Numbered from the stretch's first letter, positions 40,463-49,719 are shown. The stretch is DNA of 64,000 nt from UBA4416 sp040387475 (GCA_040387475.1 JAZKDT010000017.1:1-64000); one strand, 5' to 3'. The notes: a model not told the origin generated them from the letters alone. Numbers and translations: made by a program.

Positions 40463-41749
40463 ATGAACGTATTAATATTAGGATCGGGAGGCAGGGAGCA
40501 TGCTTTTGCTTGGAAGTTAGCTCAAAGCAAGCAGTTAGAAAATTTGTACATTGCTCCTGGAAATGCAGGAACCGCTCAATGTGGAACAAACGTAAACATA
40601 TCCGCTACCGACTTTGATGCAATTAAAAATCTTGTTTGGGAAAAAAGTATAGACATGGTGTTGGTTGGACCCGAAGATCCATTGGTAAAAGGAATTCATG
40701 ATTATTTTTTAGCTGATGAGGTTTTAAAAGAAATTCCGGTAATTGGACCTAAAAAAGACGGCGCTCAACTCGAAGGAAGCAAAGATTTCAGTAAACAATT
40801 TATGTTTAAACATGGCGTTCCTACTGCCAGATATAAAAGTTTTACCAAAGATAATATTAAAGAGGGCGCTGCATTTATAGATAGTTTAACACCTCCCTAC
40901 GTTTTGAAAGCGGACGGCCTCGCTGCTGGAAAAGGGGTATTGATCATTGATGATGCCGCAGAAGCAAAAAGCGAATTGGATAATATGATCTTGAGTGCCA
41001 AGTTTGGCAGTGCCGGAAACACTGTGGTGATCGAAGAATTTTTGAAAGGCATTGAGTTATCGGTGTTTGTGTTAACCGATGGAAAATCATATAAAATATT
41101 ACCAGCAGCTAAAGATTATAAACGAATTGGCGTTGGTGATAAAGGGTTGAATACGGGTGGAATGGGTGCAATAAGCCCGGTACCATTTGCAGATGAAGCA
41201 TTTATCAAAAAAGTGGAAGAGAAAATTGTAAAGCCAACCATTAACGGTTTACTGAAAGATGGTATTGATTATCGGGGATTTATTTTTATCGGTTTAATGA
41301 ATTGTGATGGAGAGCCAAGTGTTATTGAATATAATTGCCGAATGGGTGATCCTGAAACAGAAGTTGTAATTCCCCGTATTGAGTCTGATCTGTTAGACTT
41401 GTTACAGGGCGTGGCTACCCAAACGCTACACGAAAAACAATTTAGCGTAACACCGGAGATTGCAACTACAGTTGTATTAGTTTCGGGTGGATATCCTGAA
41501 GACTATGAAAAAAATAAAGTGGTTACCGGATTACAAAATTCAAAAGATAGCCACATCTTTCATTCAGGTACTACGCTAAAAAACGAGGAGGTTGTAACCA
41601 ATGGCGGACGGGTATTTGCTGTCACCTCTTTTGGTAAAACTATTGAAGAAGCTATTGCTAAAAGTTTTAAAACAGCAGAAGATGTTTCTTATGATGGAAA
41701 GTATTATAGATCCGATATTGGAAAAGACCTGATTGACTGGAAAGGATAG
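40463..41749 (+). CDS. purD: Phosphoribosylamine--glycine ligase
   Basis: A 428-aa ATP-grasp ligase joining glycine to 5-phosphoribosylamine in purine synthesis. The N-terminal VLILGSGGREHAFAWKLAQS, the ATP-grasp region PPYVLKADGLAAGKGVLI and the substrate motif NTGGMGAISPVP are typical, and NCRMGDPETEVVIPRI is the metal site. Length is normal (420-430 aa). It is separated from the upstream gene by a strong terminator, so it must have its own promoter, which I could not identify confidently. Confidence 0.97.
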   Translation: MNVLILGSGGREHAFAWKLAQSKQLENLYIAPGNAGTAQCGTNVNISATDFDAIKNLVWEKSIDMVLVGPEDPLVKGIHDYFLADEVLKEIPVIGPKKDGAQLEGSKDFSKQFMFKHGVPTARYKSFTKDNIKEGAAFIDSLTPPYVLKADGLAAGKGVLIIDDAAEAKSELDNMILSAKFGSAGNTVVIEEFLKGIELSVFVLTDGKSYKILPAAKDYKRIGVGDKGLNTGGMGAISPVPFADEAFIKKVEEKIVKPTINGLLKDGIDYRGFIFIGLMNCDGEPSVIEYNCRMGDPETEVVIPRIESDLLDLLQGVATQTLHEKQFSVTPEIATTVVLVSGGYPEDYEKNKVVTGLQNSKDSHIFHSGTTLKNEEVVTNGGRVFAVTSFGKTIEEAIAKSFKTAEDVSYDGKYYRSDIGKDLIDWKG

Positions 41750-41790
41750 TTTTTAATCTTATTCCTGACTTTTTTCCTATCTTTAGTAAT

Positions 41791-42270
41791 ATGAAAAAAG
41801 TATTATTCTTCTTTGCTGTGGTTGTTTCATTATCAGTGTCTGCGCAAACGTTTTTTGTTGGCGATACCACCTGTAATTACTATAAGCCGAATTACACATT
41901 CACCGAAGTACCAGGTAGTCAAAATACCTATTATTTTATCGATCTGGATAATGATAATATTAAGGATATTGAATTTAACAGTATCCGTGTTTTTTGTTAC
42001 CCAACTCCATCGGGGCCATGTAGTAGTGGGTTCGATGTCCAGTATTTTAAGATCAACTCTGCTACAAATACTCAATTTGTTTACGGACCGGCCACAGGAG
42101 CAAATTGCGCAGCAACAAGTGTGATCAATAATATGCCTTACGCGTCTGCATTGCAGGCAAGTCAAAATTGGACGTTTACAGCCAATCCATATGTGTATTC
42201 TAATGATCTGTATAGCTTTCCACAAAAACATTGTGGCCAATTTGCGAGCACATTTTATGTGGGTTTTAAA
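41791..42270 (+). CDS. N-terminal part of a T9SS-secreted surface protein, broken by an inverted segment
   Basis: Signal peptide MKKVLFFFAVVVSLSVSAQ, then a domain with FIDLDNDNIKDIEFNS (VCBS/FG-GAP-like Asp-rich turn) and a C-terminal ..STFYVGFK. As written the frame runs into a stop at 42286, but the coding sense continues on the other strand. After the inversion at about 42271-42790 the frame resumes at 42791, on the same plus-strand register. Reversing that segment gives one 641-aa ORF (41791-43716). The product would be an exported PKD-like protein with a T9SS tail; as assembled it is truncated. Confidence 0.7.
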
Positions 42271-42790
42271 CGATTGAAAAAATTTTAGCTGTTGAATTGG
42301 TACAATTGTGTTGATCTGAAACCACGTAGTTGATTGATACGGTATTACTGGTAATATTAGTAGTGTAAAGAATATTCCCACTAACTCCGCTGCCACTGTA
42401 TATTCCATTAACTGGATTACCGGTTAAAACTAGGGAGTCACCCATACAAATGGAGTTAGAAGAATTTGTTATTTGAGGAGAGGGTAAAGCCAGAACGGCA
42501 ATACTCAGAGTGGAAGTATTCACACAGCCGTTTGACGCATATACCTGGTAATTGCCAGCCGTTACAGGATGAAACATATTGTTTTTTACCCCAACCCCAC
42601 TAAAATATCCGGTTCCTAGTGAATTTAGATTTAGCGAATCTCCAATACAGAGAGAATCCTGACTAACTGAAAATGAGGGACTCGCAGAAAGTGAATGTTG
42701 GTATGAAAAAGAAATTAATTTTCCGGGAGGATGAGAATCGATCAATAACGATCCATAAATGGTATCATTACTTGAGACAACTACCATTAA
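42271..42790 (-). CDS. Inverted middle third of the surface-protein gene (PKD/Ig-like repeats)
   Basis: The minus strand is open from 42820 to 42266 and encodes two Ig/PKD-like beta repeats (SFSVSQDSLCIGDSLNLNSLG... and QITNSSNSICMGDSLVLTGNP...). Both have the same C-x-G-D/S-x-x style as the plus-strand repeats at 42800-43450 (MSTCIGSSFRLPFNLS...). It has no plausible start, promoter or signal of its own. Its 5' end (VVSSNDTIYGSLLIDS) completes the plus-strand ..FYVGFK, and its 3' end (CTNSTAKIFSI) joins to ..YTMSTCIG. The exact breakpoints are uncertain by a few codons. Confidence 0.65.
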
Positions 42791-43716
42791 CGTATACAAT
42801 GTCAACGTGTATTGGTTCATCTTTTAGGCTACCTTTTAATCTTTCTATAGATACTATTTTTACGGGCAGCGGCATTGTTAATGACTATTACTTTGATTCT
42901 AATATTTCAGGTGTAGGAACTTTTTCAATATCTTTTAATTCACTTTGTGGAAAAACAGCAATTATAAATATGACTGTACATCCAAATCCTCCAACTCCGC
43001 AAATCATCAATCCGATAATAACATGTTGTTTAGGTCACAAAATCCCAATGACAGCATCTCCATCGGGTGGTTTTTTTCAGTCTGGTGTAGTATTCAATGA
43101 CACTTTATTTACTGAATTTTTTCAACAAGATATATTATTTGGCGATTCAGGCAGGGCAATCATTGAGTATGGATTTTCAGATACTAATGGGTGCACTAGC
43201 TTTGCATTAGATACAATATATGTTGAGTATGCTTACTCTCCCAATAGTCCTATAAGTAGTTGTCCTAATACAACGTTCTCGCTTACAGGATATCCAAGCG
43301 GAGGAGCGTTTAGTGGTGCAAGTATCAGCGGTAATACCTACACGGCGCCGTCAAGCATTGGATATGATTATGGCTATTATACTTATACCTATCCCTCAGG
43401 TTGTCAGGCAACCTATACACTTAATCTTTCAACTTATAATTGTGTGGGCATCCAAGAAAACATAAAAGATAATATTGATATTTCCATTTATCCAAATCCA
43501 GCTAATGACAAAATTTATCTGAATATTTTAAATTATTATCCCGACAAGTCATATAATGTTAAAGTCAGCTCTATTGCCGGGAAATTGTTAAGGACATTTT
43601 CCCTGAAAGAAAATAGTGCCGCTATGGAGATTTCAGAATTAGCAAATGGGATTTATTTGGTTGAGGTTGCTGAGGACAAAATAATATACAGGAGTAAATT
43701 TGTGATAAGTCGTTAA
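42791..43716 (+). CDS. C-terminal part of the T9SS-secreted surface protein
   Basis: Starts in-frame with the N-terminal part. It holds two to three PKD/Ig-like repeats and a T9SS type A sorting domain at about 43470-43713 (DISIYPNPANDKIYLNIL..., ELANGIYLVEVAEDKIIYRSKFVISR). This predicts export through the type IX system and surface attachment or release. The upstream extension of this frame into 42673-42790 is antisense to the inverted segment and is not real. The function is unknown; beta-repeat surface proteins often act in adhesion. Confidence 0.7.
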
Positions 43717-43756
43717 GTAGTATTGTTAAACTAAATTAGTGAAAAATCGTAATACA

Positions 43757-43796
43757 ATAAAAAAACCCCGTTAAAATATTAACGGGGTTTTTTTAT
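43757..43796. terminator. Bidirectional Rho-independent terminator
   Basis: AAAAAACCCCGTTAA-AATA-TTAACGGGGTTTTTT, a perfect GC-rich stem with A and T tracts on both sides, between the convergent surface-protein gene and ytxH-like gene. Confidence 0.92.
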
Positions 43797-43808
43797 TTGT
43801 AAAGATAA

Positions 43809-44087
43809 CTAGCTCATTTGAGATCTTGCATCTCTTTTTAAGTCTTCAGCTTTACTTTTTCCTTTTTCGTAAATAGTGCTTGCTTCTTCTTTAGCCGCAT
43901 CAATTTTATCGTTAAGGCTTGATAACAAATCGTCGACCTTGCATTTAAGATCGTCGATCGTATCCGTTCCTTTTTTTGCGATTTTCTTTCTTGTTTCAGT
44001 TCCTTTGTCTGGTGCAAATAAAACACCAATTAATGCACCCACGGCTACGCCTGCTAATACACCTACTGCTACTTTTCCTATGTTCAT
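43809..44087 (-). CDS. YtxH family stress protein
   Basis: A 92-aa protein with one N-terminal Gly/Ala-rich membrane helix (GVLAGVAVGALIGVLFAPDKG, 9-29) followed by a basic and acidic amphipathic helix (about 32-90). This is the YtxH layout (PF12732). YtxH proteins are membrane-anchored and often induced by envelope or general stress. It follows the 51-aa DUF5670 protein at 44122 on the same strand, a common stress pair in Bacteroidota. Function in detail is unknown. Confidence 0.85.
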   Translation of the reverse strand: MNIGKVAVGVLAGVAVGALIGVLFAPDKGTETRKKIAKKGTDTIDDLKCKVDDLLSSLNDKIDAAKEEASTIYEKGKSKAEDLKRDARSQMS

Positions 44088-44121
44088 GATTTCTTGTTTT
44101 TATTGATTAGTGAATATGTAA

Positions 44122-44277
44122 TTAAACTGGTTTTTTACCCTGAATAAGTCTTAGTATAACAGAGATAAGTGCTATAACTAATAAAATGTGAATGATTCCA
44201 CCGGCGTGGTAGCCCAAGAACCCAATAGCCCAGCCGATAATTAAAATGACTGCAATGACGTACAATAAATTTCCCAT
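44122..44277 (-). CDS. Small membrane protein, lmo0937/DUF5670 family
   Basis: A 51-aa protein starting MGNLLYVIAVILIIGWAIGF, with a second helix HILLVIALISVILRLI and the basic end QGKKPV. Two membrane helices with a short Gly/His loop (LGYHAGG) match the lmo0937 family, a stress-linked group of tiny membrane proteins. It has 34 bp to the YtxH gene downstream. Confidence 0.8.
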   Translation of the reverse strand: MGNLLYVIAVILIIGWAIGFLGYHAGGIIHILLVIALISVILRLIQGKKPV

Positions 44278-44478
44278 GTTGTTTGTTTTTAATGATTAAT
44301 ATGATTTAAAATGTCTGATATATATTCTTATGACAAAATTATACCAGAACAAACTGGGATGTGGGGATATTCGGTGGAAGGCTATTTTAGATAGCCAAAA
44401 ACGTGGATTGGATATTTGATAGACCTAGGAAGTTACACACCTGATTTGAGAATAGGGTAAACAAATGGGGTGATTGAT
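44278..44478. other. 200-bp intergenic stretch
   Basis: AT-rich, no ORF with convincing coding features. It probably holds the promoter for the DUF5670/YtxH pair (minus strand). No strong motif recognised. Confidence 0.4.
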
Positions 44479-44688
44479 TTAAAAAGGATGTTCGATGTCG
44501 TATTTTTTCAACAGATCAAATAAAGAATCAGAATATTCTTTTAGAACTTTGAGATTAAGATGGGGATCTTTGTCATTGGGTATTGTCACGGGCATTTCAT
44601 CCAAAAAGGGCATTAATTCCGGATGTTTTTCTTTAATGAGCGCATTAATTGCCATTATTCGTTCTATTAATACTTTTTCTGCTTCCAT
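44479..44688 (-). CDS. Small helical protein next to the phosphorelay genes
   Basis: A 69-aa protein, fully soluble and helical (MEAEKVLIERIMAINALIKE ... EMPVTIPNDKDPHLNLKVLKEYSDSLFDLLKKYDIEHPF). No motif known to me. It starts ten bases after the Hpt gene on the same strand, so it is likely cotranscribed with the Hpt and hybrid kinase genes; a role as an accessory or adaptor of that system is possible but not shown. Confidence 0.65.
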   Translation of the reverse strand: MEAEKVLIERIMAINALIKEKHPELMPFLDEMPVTIPNDKDPHLNLKVLKEYSDSLFDLLKKYDIEHPF

Positions 44689-44698
44689 GGATAAAGAT

Positions 44699-45052
44699 TT
44701 ATATTGTTTGTGAACTTAATTCTTCAAATGCTTTGTTACAGGTTGCCTTAACTGTTACAAAAAGAGTTTTAATGATTTCGAGCCCGGTTTTTTCATTAGC
44801 CAGTTTCTCTATCTCCGACAACTCGTTTCCGATCATCAAATCCAGGCCCACAAACTGAATGGTTGATTTCATGTGATGCGACATAGAACTTATGGTTTCA
44901 TAATCGTTATTCTGTATAGCCGTTTCCAAAATTGTTACTTCATCAGGATTTTCCGATAAAAAAATGCCAACCATTTCATTAATAAATTCAGCATCGCCTT
45001 TTGACAATTCGTTTAAATAATTCAGGTTGGTTACTCGATCCGGCGATTCCAT
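44699..45052 (-). CDS. Histidine phosphotransfer (Hpt) protein
   Basis: A 117-aa four-helix Hpt domain with the phospho-acceptor H59 in SHHMKST (HxxK motif). It carries a phosphoryl group between receiver domains in a multi-step phosphorelay. It is ten bases downstream of the hybrid kinase gene, whose C-terminal receiver is the natural donor. The membrane-anchored receiver at 47000 or a remote regulator may be the next acceptor. Confidence 0.88.
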   Translation of the reverse strand: MESPDRVTNLNYLNELSKGDAEFINEMVGIFLSENPDEVTILETAIQNNDYETISSMSHHMKSTIQFVGLDLMIGNELSEIEKLANEKTGLEIIKTLFVTVKATCNKAFEELSSQTI

Positions 45053-45062
45053 ATATTATAAT

Positions 45063-46889
45063 TTAGTTTATAGTAAATTCAACATTTATATATTTACTGA
45101 TCAGGTTTTTAAGATCAACTTCTTTAATAGGTTTCGAAATATAGTCTGTCATACCAAAACTCAGACATTTTTCTCGTTCTCCGGGTAATGCATGCGCAGT
45201 CATTGCAATAACTGGAGTGGTTAGTTTTAATTGTCCCCTGATGAACGCAGTTGTATCATAACCGTTCATTTCGGGCATTTGAATATCCATTAAAATAAGA
45301 TCGTATGTGTGGGTTTTTAATTTTTCGGTTGCCAGTTTTCCGTTATTACAGATGTCATATTTAAATCCCCAATCTTTTAGTATAAAACCTGCAAGCTTTT
45401 GGTTCAGAATATTATCTTCCACTACCAATACTTTCATAGTATTGTCAACCGGAGCCTTTTCTGTAATTTCAATTTCCAATTTTCTTTCATCTTTTGGCGC
45501 ATCTGCAATTGGGTAAGTAAGATTAAATGTAAAAACCGATCCTTTATCTTTTACGCTTTCTACCTGTATAGTACCTGATTGTAGTTCAACGAGTCGTTTA
45601 GCAATAGATAAGCCCAAGCCTGTTCCACCAAAGATGCGCGATGTATCGGATTTTGCCTGCGTAAAACGTTCGAATATCTCGGATATTTTTTCCTCAGAAA
45701 TTCCTATTCCGGTATCCTTAACAGAAAACTTAATTGTAGTCTCCTTCTTATCCATGTCAATTACATCTGCAAGGAGCGCCACTGATCCATGTTCTGTAAA
45801 CTTTAGAGCGTTACCTATCAGATTAATTAATATCTGGGTTAACCGGGTAGGGTCACCTTCAATCCATTGCGGAACAGCAGCGGTCATATGTAATGCGAGT
45901 GCTACCTGTTTATCTTTTGCCTGGCCGGTAAACATGGTAACAACTGATTGAAGGAGATCATAGAGATTGAAGCGAATCTTTTCTATTTTCACCATACCTG
46001 CTTCTATCTTCGAAAAATCTAAAATATCGTTCACAATAGCCAGCAAATTTTCTCCGGAGCTTTGAACAGCCGAGGCATATTCTTTTTGTTCCGGGCTTAA
46101 TGGTGTTTTGTTCAACCTGTTATTAAATCCGAGGATAGCGTTCAGCGGTGTTCGAATCTCATGACTCATATTTGCCATGAACTGTTCTTTAATGGTAGCC
46201 GCGTCTTCCGCTTTCTTTTGGGTAATGATCAATTCTTTTTCCAATTTTTCCCGTTTATTAATATCTCTGAATAAAATCCAAACGCAAAGCACCACCAACA
46301 GGAATGCAAATACGTATGCCGAAGCGTCCATCTGCTTTACCAGCGAACTGTCAGCTTTATTACGTGCTAATATCTTGTTATATTTTTCTTCTTCAAGCCT
46401 GTGAATTTTGTCGAACTCCTGAAGAATCTGGGTCATTAATTCACTTCCTTTTCCTGTTTTAATTAGGACGATAGATTTATAAGGATTGATTTGATATTGA
46501 AACATTACTTCATCCGTAAACTTGATTTCTTCGTTTAACAAATCCACTAATTTATCCATGGCCACGGTTTGGCGGCGGTTTGGGGAGAGATTTTTTAACG
46601 CGCTGAATTTTGATACAATGTCGGTTAAATACCGCTCGTTATTTTCTAACATGCTATCATTTCCCGTGAGCACATACCCTTTTACTCTGCTTTCAAAAAA
46701 GCAAACAGAAGATTTGATAGATTCTATTTCGGTTGATAACTTTGTACTCGTTAAAAGTTCTTCCTGTGAGGCAATAACGTTTGTAATACTTCTGTTGAGT
46801 CCATACTGAACTCCAATAAGCACTATTAAAATAAAAGTGAAGCCAATGCTTATCTTTAATTTTATGCCGATATCCCAGATGTTCTTCAT
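45063..46889 (-). CDS. Hybrid sensor histidine kinase with CHASE3-like sensor and receiver
   Basis: A 608-aa protein. Membrane helices at about 13-30 and 190-207 bracket an extracytoplasmic four-helix region resembling CHASE3. HisKA follows with H243 in NMSHEIRTPLN, then HATPase (VKDTGIGISEEKI, GGTGLGLSIAKRL), and a C-terminal receiver (about 484-600) with D535 in LMDIQMPEMNG. It phosphorylates itself, then its receiver, and passes the phosphate to the Hpt protein encoded ten bases downstream. No output regulator is adjacent in this operon. The signal is unknown; CHASE3 domains often sense ligands in the periplasm. Confidence 0.93.
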   Translation of the reverse strand: MKNIWDIGIKLKISIGFTFILIVLIGVQYGLNRSITNVIASQEELLTSTKLSTEIESIKSSVCFFESRVKGYVLTGNDSMLENNERYLTDIVSKFSALKNLSPNRRQTVAMDKLVDLLNEEIKFTDEVMFQYQINPYKSIVLIKTGKGSELMTQILQEFDKIHRLEEEKYNKILARNKADSSLVKQMDASAYVFAFLLVVLCVWILFRDINKREKLEKELIITQKKAEDAATIKEQFMANMSHEIRTPLNAILGFNNRLNKTPLSPEQKEYASAVQSSGENLLAIVNDILDFSKIEAGMVKIEKIRFNLYDLLQSVVTMFTGQAKDKQVALALHMTAAVPQWIEGDPTRLTQILINLIGNALKFTEHGSVALLADVIDMDKKETTIKFSVKDTGIGISEEKISEIFERFTQAKSDTSRIFGGTGLGLSIAKRLVELQSGTIQVESVKDKGSVFTFNLTYPIADAPKDERKLEIEITEKAPVDNTMKVLVVEDNILNQKLAGFILKDWGFKYDICNNGKLATEKLKTHTYDLILMDIQMPEMNGYDTTAFIRGQLKLTTPVIAMTAHALPGEREKCLSFGMTDYISKPIKEVDLKNLISKYINVEFTIN

Positions 46890-46999
46890 TTAAGCGTTAA
46901 ATAAGCAGATGAGTTACCCTTGTAAACTCTCTTAAATGTAAATTATATTTTGGTATGAAGCAAATTACAAAATGAATAACAGTTTTTAAAACAAACTGT

Positions 47000-47491
47000 T
47001 TACGTTATTTTTTGTAGCACCACAACTACTACAACGGCCATGATAACGAAGGTTAAAAGAAAGATGGCCATGAATTTTGAGACACCAAATTCTCTTACAA
47101 TGATTCGTATCGGCGCTGAAATAACAGCATATACCAGGTCTGTAATTTTTTTCCAGGAGCTCGGACCTTTCACTACGTAGTCTTTAGCGCCGGCCCTGAA
47201 AGATTCGATTGCCAGGGCAATGTCTTCGTTGCTGGTAAGCATAATGACTTCTGTGAGGGGATTTTTTTCTTTGATAAGTTTTAAAACTTCCAAACCATTT
47301 TTCCCATTTAAAAAATGATCCAAAATTACCATGTGGGTATTTGTATCTACTTGTTCCAGGCAGCTTTCACCATCGCTAAAAGTAGAAATAATAATATTTG
47401 TTCCAAATTTTTGTTGCAGGTATTGTTTCAATACTGTAACCATCGATTTATTATCATCAACAATAAATAGATTTAAAGTTTGTCTTTCCAT
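47000..47491 (-). CDS. Receiver domain protein with C-terminal membrane anchor
   Basis: A 163-aa protein. Residues 8-125 are a receiver with acidic pair D12/D13, phospho-acceptor D58 (VILDHFLNG), T86 and K108. After it comes a hydrophobic helix (about 140-159, FMAIFLLTFVIMAVVVVVVL) near the C-terminus. A response regulator that ends in a membrane anchor and has no DNA-binding or enzymatic output is unusual. It would sit at the inner membrane facing the cytoplasm, perhaps as a phosphate sink or scaffold for the neighbouring kinase. It lies between the hybrid kinase and LytTR genes. Confidence 0.85.
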   Translation of the reverse strand: MERQTLNLFIVDDNKSMVTVLKQYLQQKFGTNIIISTFSDGESCLEQVDTNTHMVILDHFLNGKNGLEVLKLIKEKNPLTEVIMLTSNEDIALAIESFRAGAKDYVVKGPSSWKKITDLVYAVISAPIRIIVREFGVSKFMAIFLLTFVIMAVVVVVVLQKIT

Positions 47492-47624
47492 TTCGTCCTC
47501 CTTTTTTTAAACTGGTTTAACTTGAATGTTACTCTCAAAGTTAACGGGGTAGGTAGGTGTTTATATTGGAAATCGGTAAAAGCTATTAAATGATCGTTGG
47601 GGCGGTACAAAAAATAGTTAATGA

Positions 47625-48323
47625 TTAAATCAAATTTATCTTTTTAAGTAATTCTTTTTTGTATTGTTCTCCAATTGGTACGGGATGCTTACCAATGTAT
47701 GCGGTACCTTCTTCTACTCTATCAATATGATTAAGTGCTATCAGGAAAGACCGATGCAGGCGATAAAATTTATCCACTGGTAATTTTTCTTCCATTCCTT
47801 TTAACGTGATATGTACGGTATAGCGATTGTCGGCGGTATAAATGTTTACATAATCTCCCAGTGCCTGGATATAGGTTATATCGTTAATTTTTATTTTGGT
47901 GAGAACAGAATTTGAACGAACAAAAATATAGTCCTTATCTTTATCTGTCACTTCTACTTTTTGTCCTTTGCTGTCTATTAATTCTTTTGCCTTTGAAACG
48001 GCAAGCATGAAACGAGGCAGCGTTACCGGTTTAATGATATAATCTGCTACATTTAACTCAAATGCTTCAACCGCATAATCTGTTTTAGAGGTTATTAAAA
48101 TAATTACCGGGCGCTTCTCGAGGTTTTTAACTAACTCAATTCCTGTCATGCCGGGCATTTCCACATCTAAAAATACAAGGTCAACGCTCTCTTTTAATAA
48201 GTAACTGTAGGCGTCTATTGGACTAGAGCATTCTTCTTTTAGTATCAAAGAATCAACCTGTTCAATTAATTTTTTTAGCGCTGTGCGCGCCATTTTGTTG
48301 TCGTCTACTATGATGCAATTCAT
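47625..48323 (-). CDS. LytTR family response regulator
   Basis: A 232-aa regulator. The receiver (1-115) has D53 in LVFLDVEMPGMTG. A LytTR DNA-binding domain covers about 130-232 (YIFVRSNSVLTKIKINDITYIQALGDY ... FYRLHRSFLIALNHIDRV). LytTR regulators usually pair with LytS-type kinases; none is adjacent, and the hybrid kinase at 45063 is of another type. It probably controls envelope or stress genes; the targets are unknown. Confidence 0.92.
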   Translation of the reverse strand: MNCIIVDDNKMARTALKKLIEQVDSLILKEECSSPIDAYSYLLKESVDLVFLDVEMPGMTGIELVKNLEKRPVIILITSKTDYAVEAFELNVADYIIKPVTLPRFMLAVSKAKELIDSKGQKVEVTDKDKDYIFVRSNSVLTKIKINDITYIQALGDYVNIYTADNRYTVHITLKGMEEKLPVDKFYRLHRSFLIALNHIDRVEEGTAYIGKHPVPIGEQYKKELLKKINLI

Positions 48324-48398
48324 ATTGTTAATTCAGTAACGTTTAATATAAACATATGTTTAAGGTATACTAAGTTATCATTAAATGCATAAAGACTG

Positions 48399-49719
48399 TT
48401 AGCGCGCATTAAATAACCATCCGCTGGGATCAGTTGTTTTCTGACCTTTCCATATCTGAAGGTTCATGCTGGTCTTGCCATCTTCGTCAATAATCGTCCC
48501 TATGGATTGTTTAATGGCTACCTTGTCTCCTTGTTTCACAAAAACGTCTCCAAGATTGCTATATACACTTAGGTATTCACCGTGACGTATGATTACCAGC
48601 TTTCCTCCGGTAGGGGATATAGCGATACTGGTTACTTCACCTTCAAATATAGAACGAGCCTGAGTGCCTTTATTGGCGCATATTTCAATGCCATTGTTAT
48701 TCATCATAAATCCTTTAATGGCCGGGTGCTCATATTCGCCATACGGTTGGCATATTACGCCTTTTGTTACCGGCCATGGTAATTTGCCTCTGCTGCTCGA
48801 AAAATCGGCACCAACAGCTTCGGCTTCTTCCGTGAGTTCCGGTGCTGTGGCTTTGGCTTCTACTTTTGTTTCGGTTTTGGTTTTCGTTTTTGTTTTGGTG
48901 GTTTTATTTTTTTCTGCTTTTTCTGCTTTGGCGGCTTTTTCTGCCGCTATTTTGGCCGATTCCTCCAACTTACGTTTTATCTCAGCTTCAATTAAACGTT
49001 TAATGGCTATTTGTAAATTTTCAGCATCTCGTTTTTTCTTTTCAAGTTCCTCCTTTAATTCCTTTTCCTGTTGTTGTAACTCACTCAATACAATTTCCTG
49101 CTGTTGTTTTTCGCCGTCTAACTGGAGTTTTTCGTCCTTTTCATTTCCTAATAATACATTTTTTTCGTGGCGCTGACCTTCTAATTCTTTTAATTTAGCT
49201 CCTAAAACCACTTGTGTGGCCATGATTTCATCTGCCTGTTTTTTTCTGAATGTGGCGTATTGCTGAAAATATTTGATACGCATATAGGCCTGGTTGAAAT
49301 CTCCGGCAGAAAAAANNNNNNNNNNGGTTACGTTGAGCAAAGTAAATCATCTTGGCGTATTCACCTTTTAATTTTTCGAGACTAGCTTTTAAGGAATTAA
49401 CTTCGGTAACATTTTTTTTGATCTTTGAATTGATATGTGCAAGCTCGCTGTTGATAGTACCAATCAACTCTTCCCTGACTTTAATTTTGGTGTTGATCAC
49501 TACAATGGTGTTGATCTGGGATTTTTTGTTAGCCTTTGTTTGACTCAATTGGGAATTAAGTTGTTTGATATCATCATTCAACTTATTTTTTTTACTTAAA
49601 AGATCTTTTTGAGAAGGCTGGCCTTTTTGTGCAAAAGCGGGATTTGAAAAACAGATAAAAAAGAAAATGAGGCATACAAATATGCTAACGTGTTTCTTTT
49701 TTAATCGGAATTGGATCAT
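48399..49719 (-). CDS. EnvC-like murein hydrolase activator with degenerate LytM domain, interrupted by N gap
   Basis: The product starts MIQFRLKKKHVSIFVCL with a signal peptide ending near FAQ. A long periplasmic coiled coil (about 30-290) is followed by a Lys/Ala/Thr-rich linker and a C-terminal LytM/M23 domain. In active M23 enzymes the metal ligands are H in HxxxD and HxH. Here the first is GIEI rather than GIDI and the last is MNLQIW rather than LHFEIW, so both key positions are changed. This is like EnvC, which activates amidases instead of cutting peptidoglycan. Ten Ns at 49316-49325 fall in the coiled coil. A zero-length join keeps the frame, but family comparison suggests about eight residues are missing. 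The start overlaps the DUF4292 gene by 35 bp. Confidence 0.85.
49316..49325. other. Assembly gap (10 N) inside the EnvC-like gene
   Basis: Read on the minus strand the protein goes ..MIYFAQRN, then Ns, then FSAGDFNQAYMR... No shared overlap is visible between the two flanks. A join without extra bases is in frame, but homologues usually have more residues here, so some bases (a multiple of three) are probably missing. Confidence 0.6.

Noticed and set aside
41833..42408. 191-aa minus-strand ORF
   Set aside because: It is antisense to the signal peptide and first domain of the surface protein and has no coding features.
42673..42790. Plus-strand start of the third surface-protein ORF
   Set aside because: This stretch is antisense to the inverted segment; real plus-strand coding resumes at about 42791.
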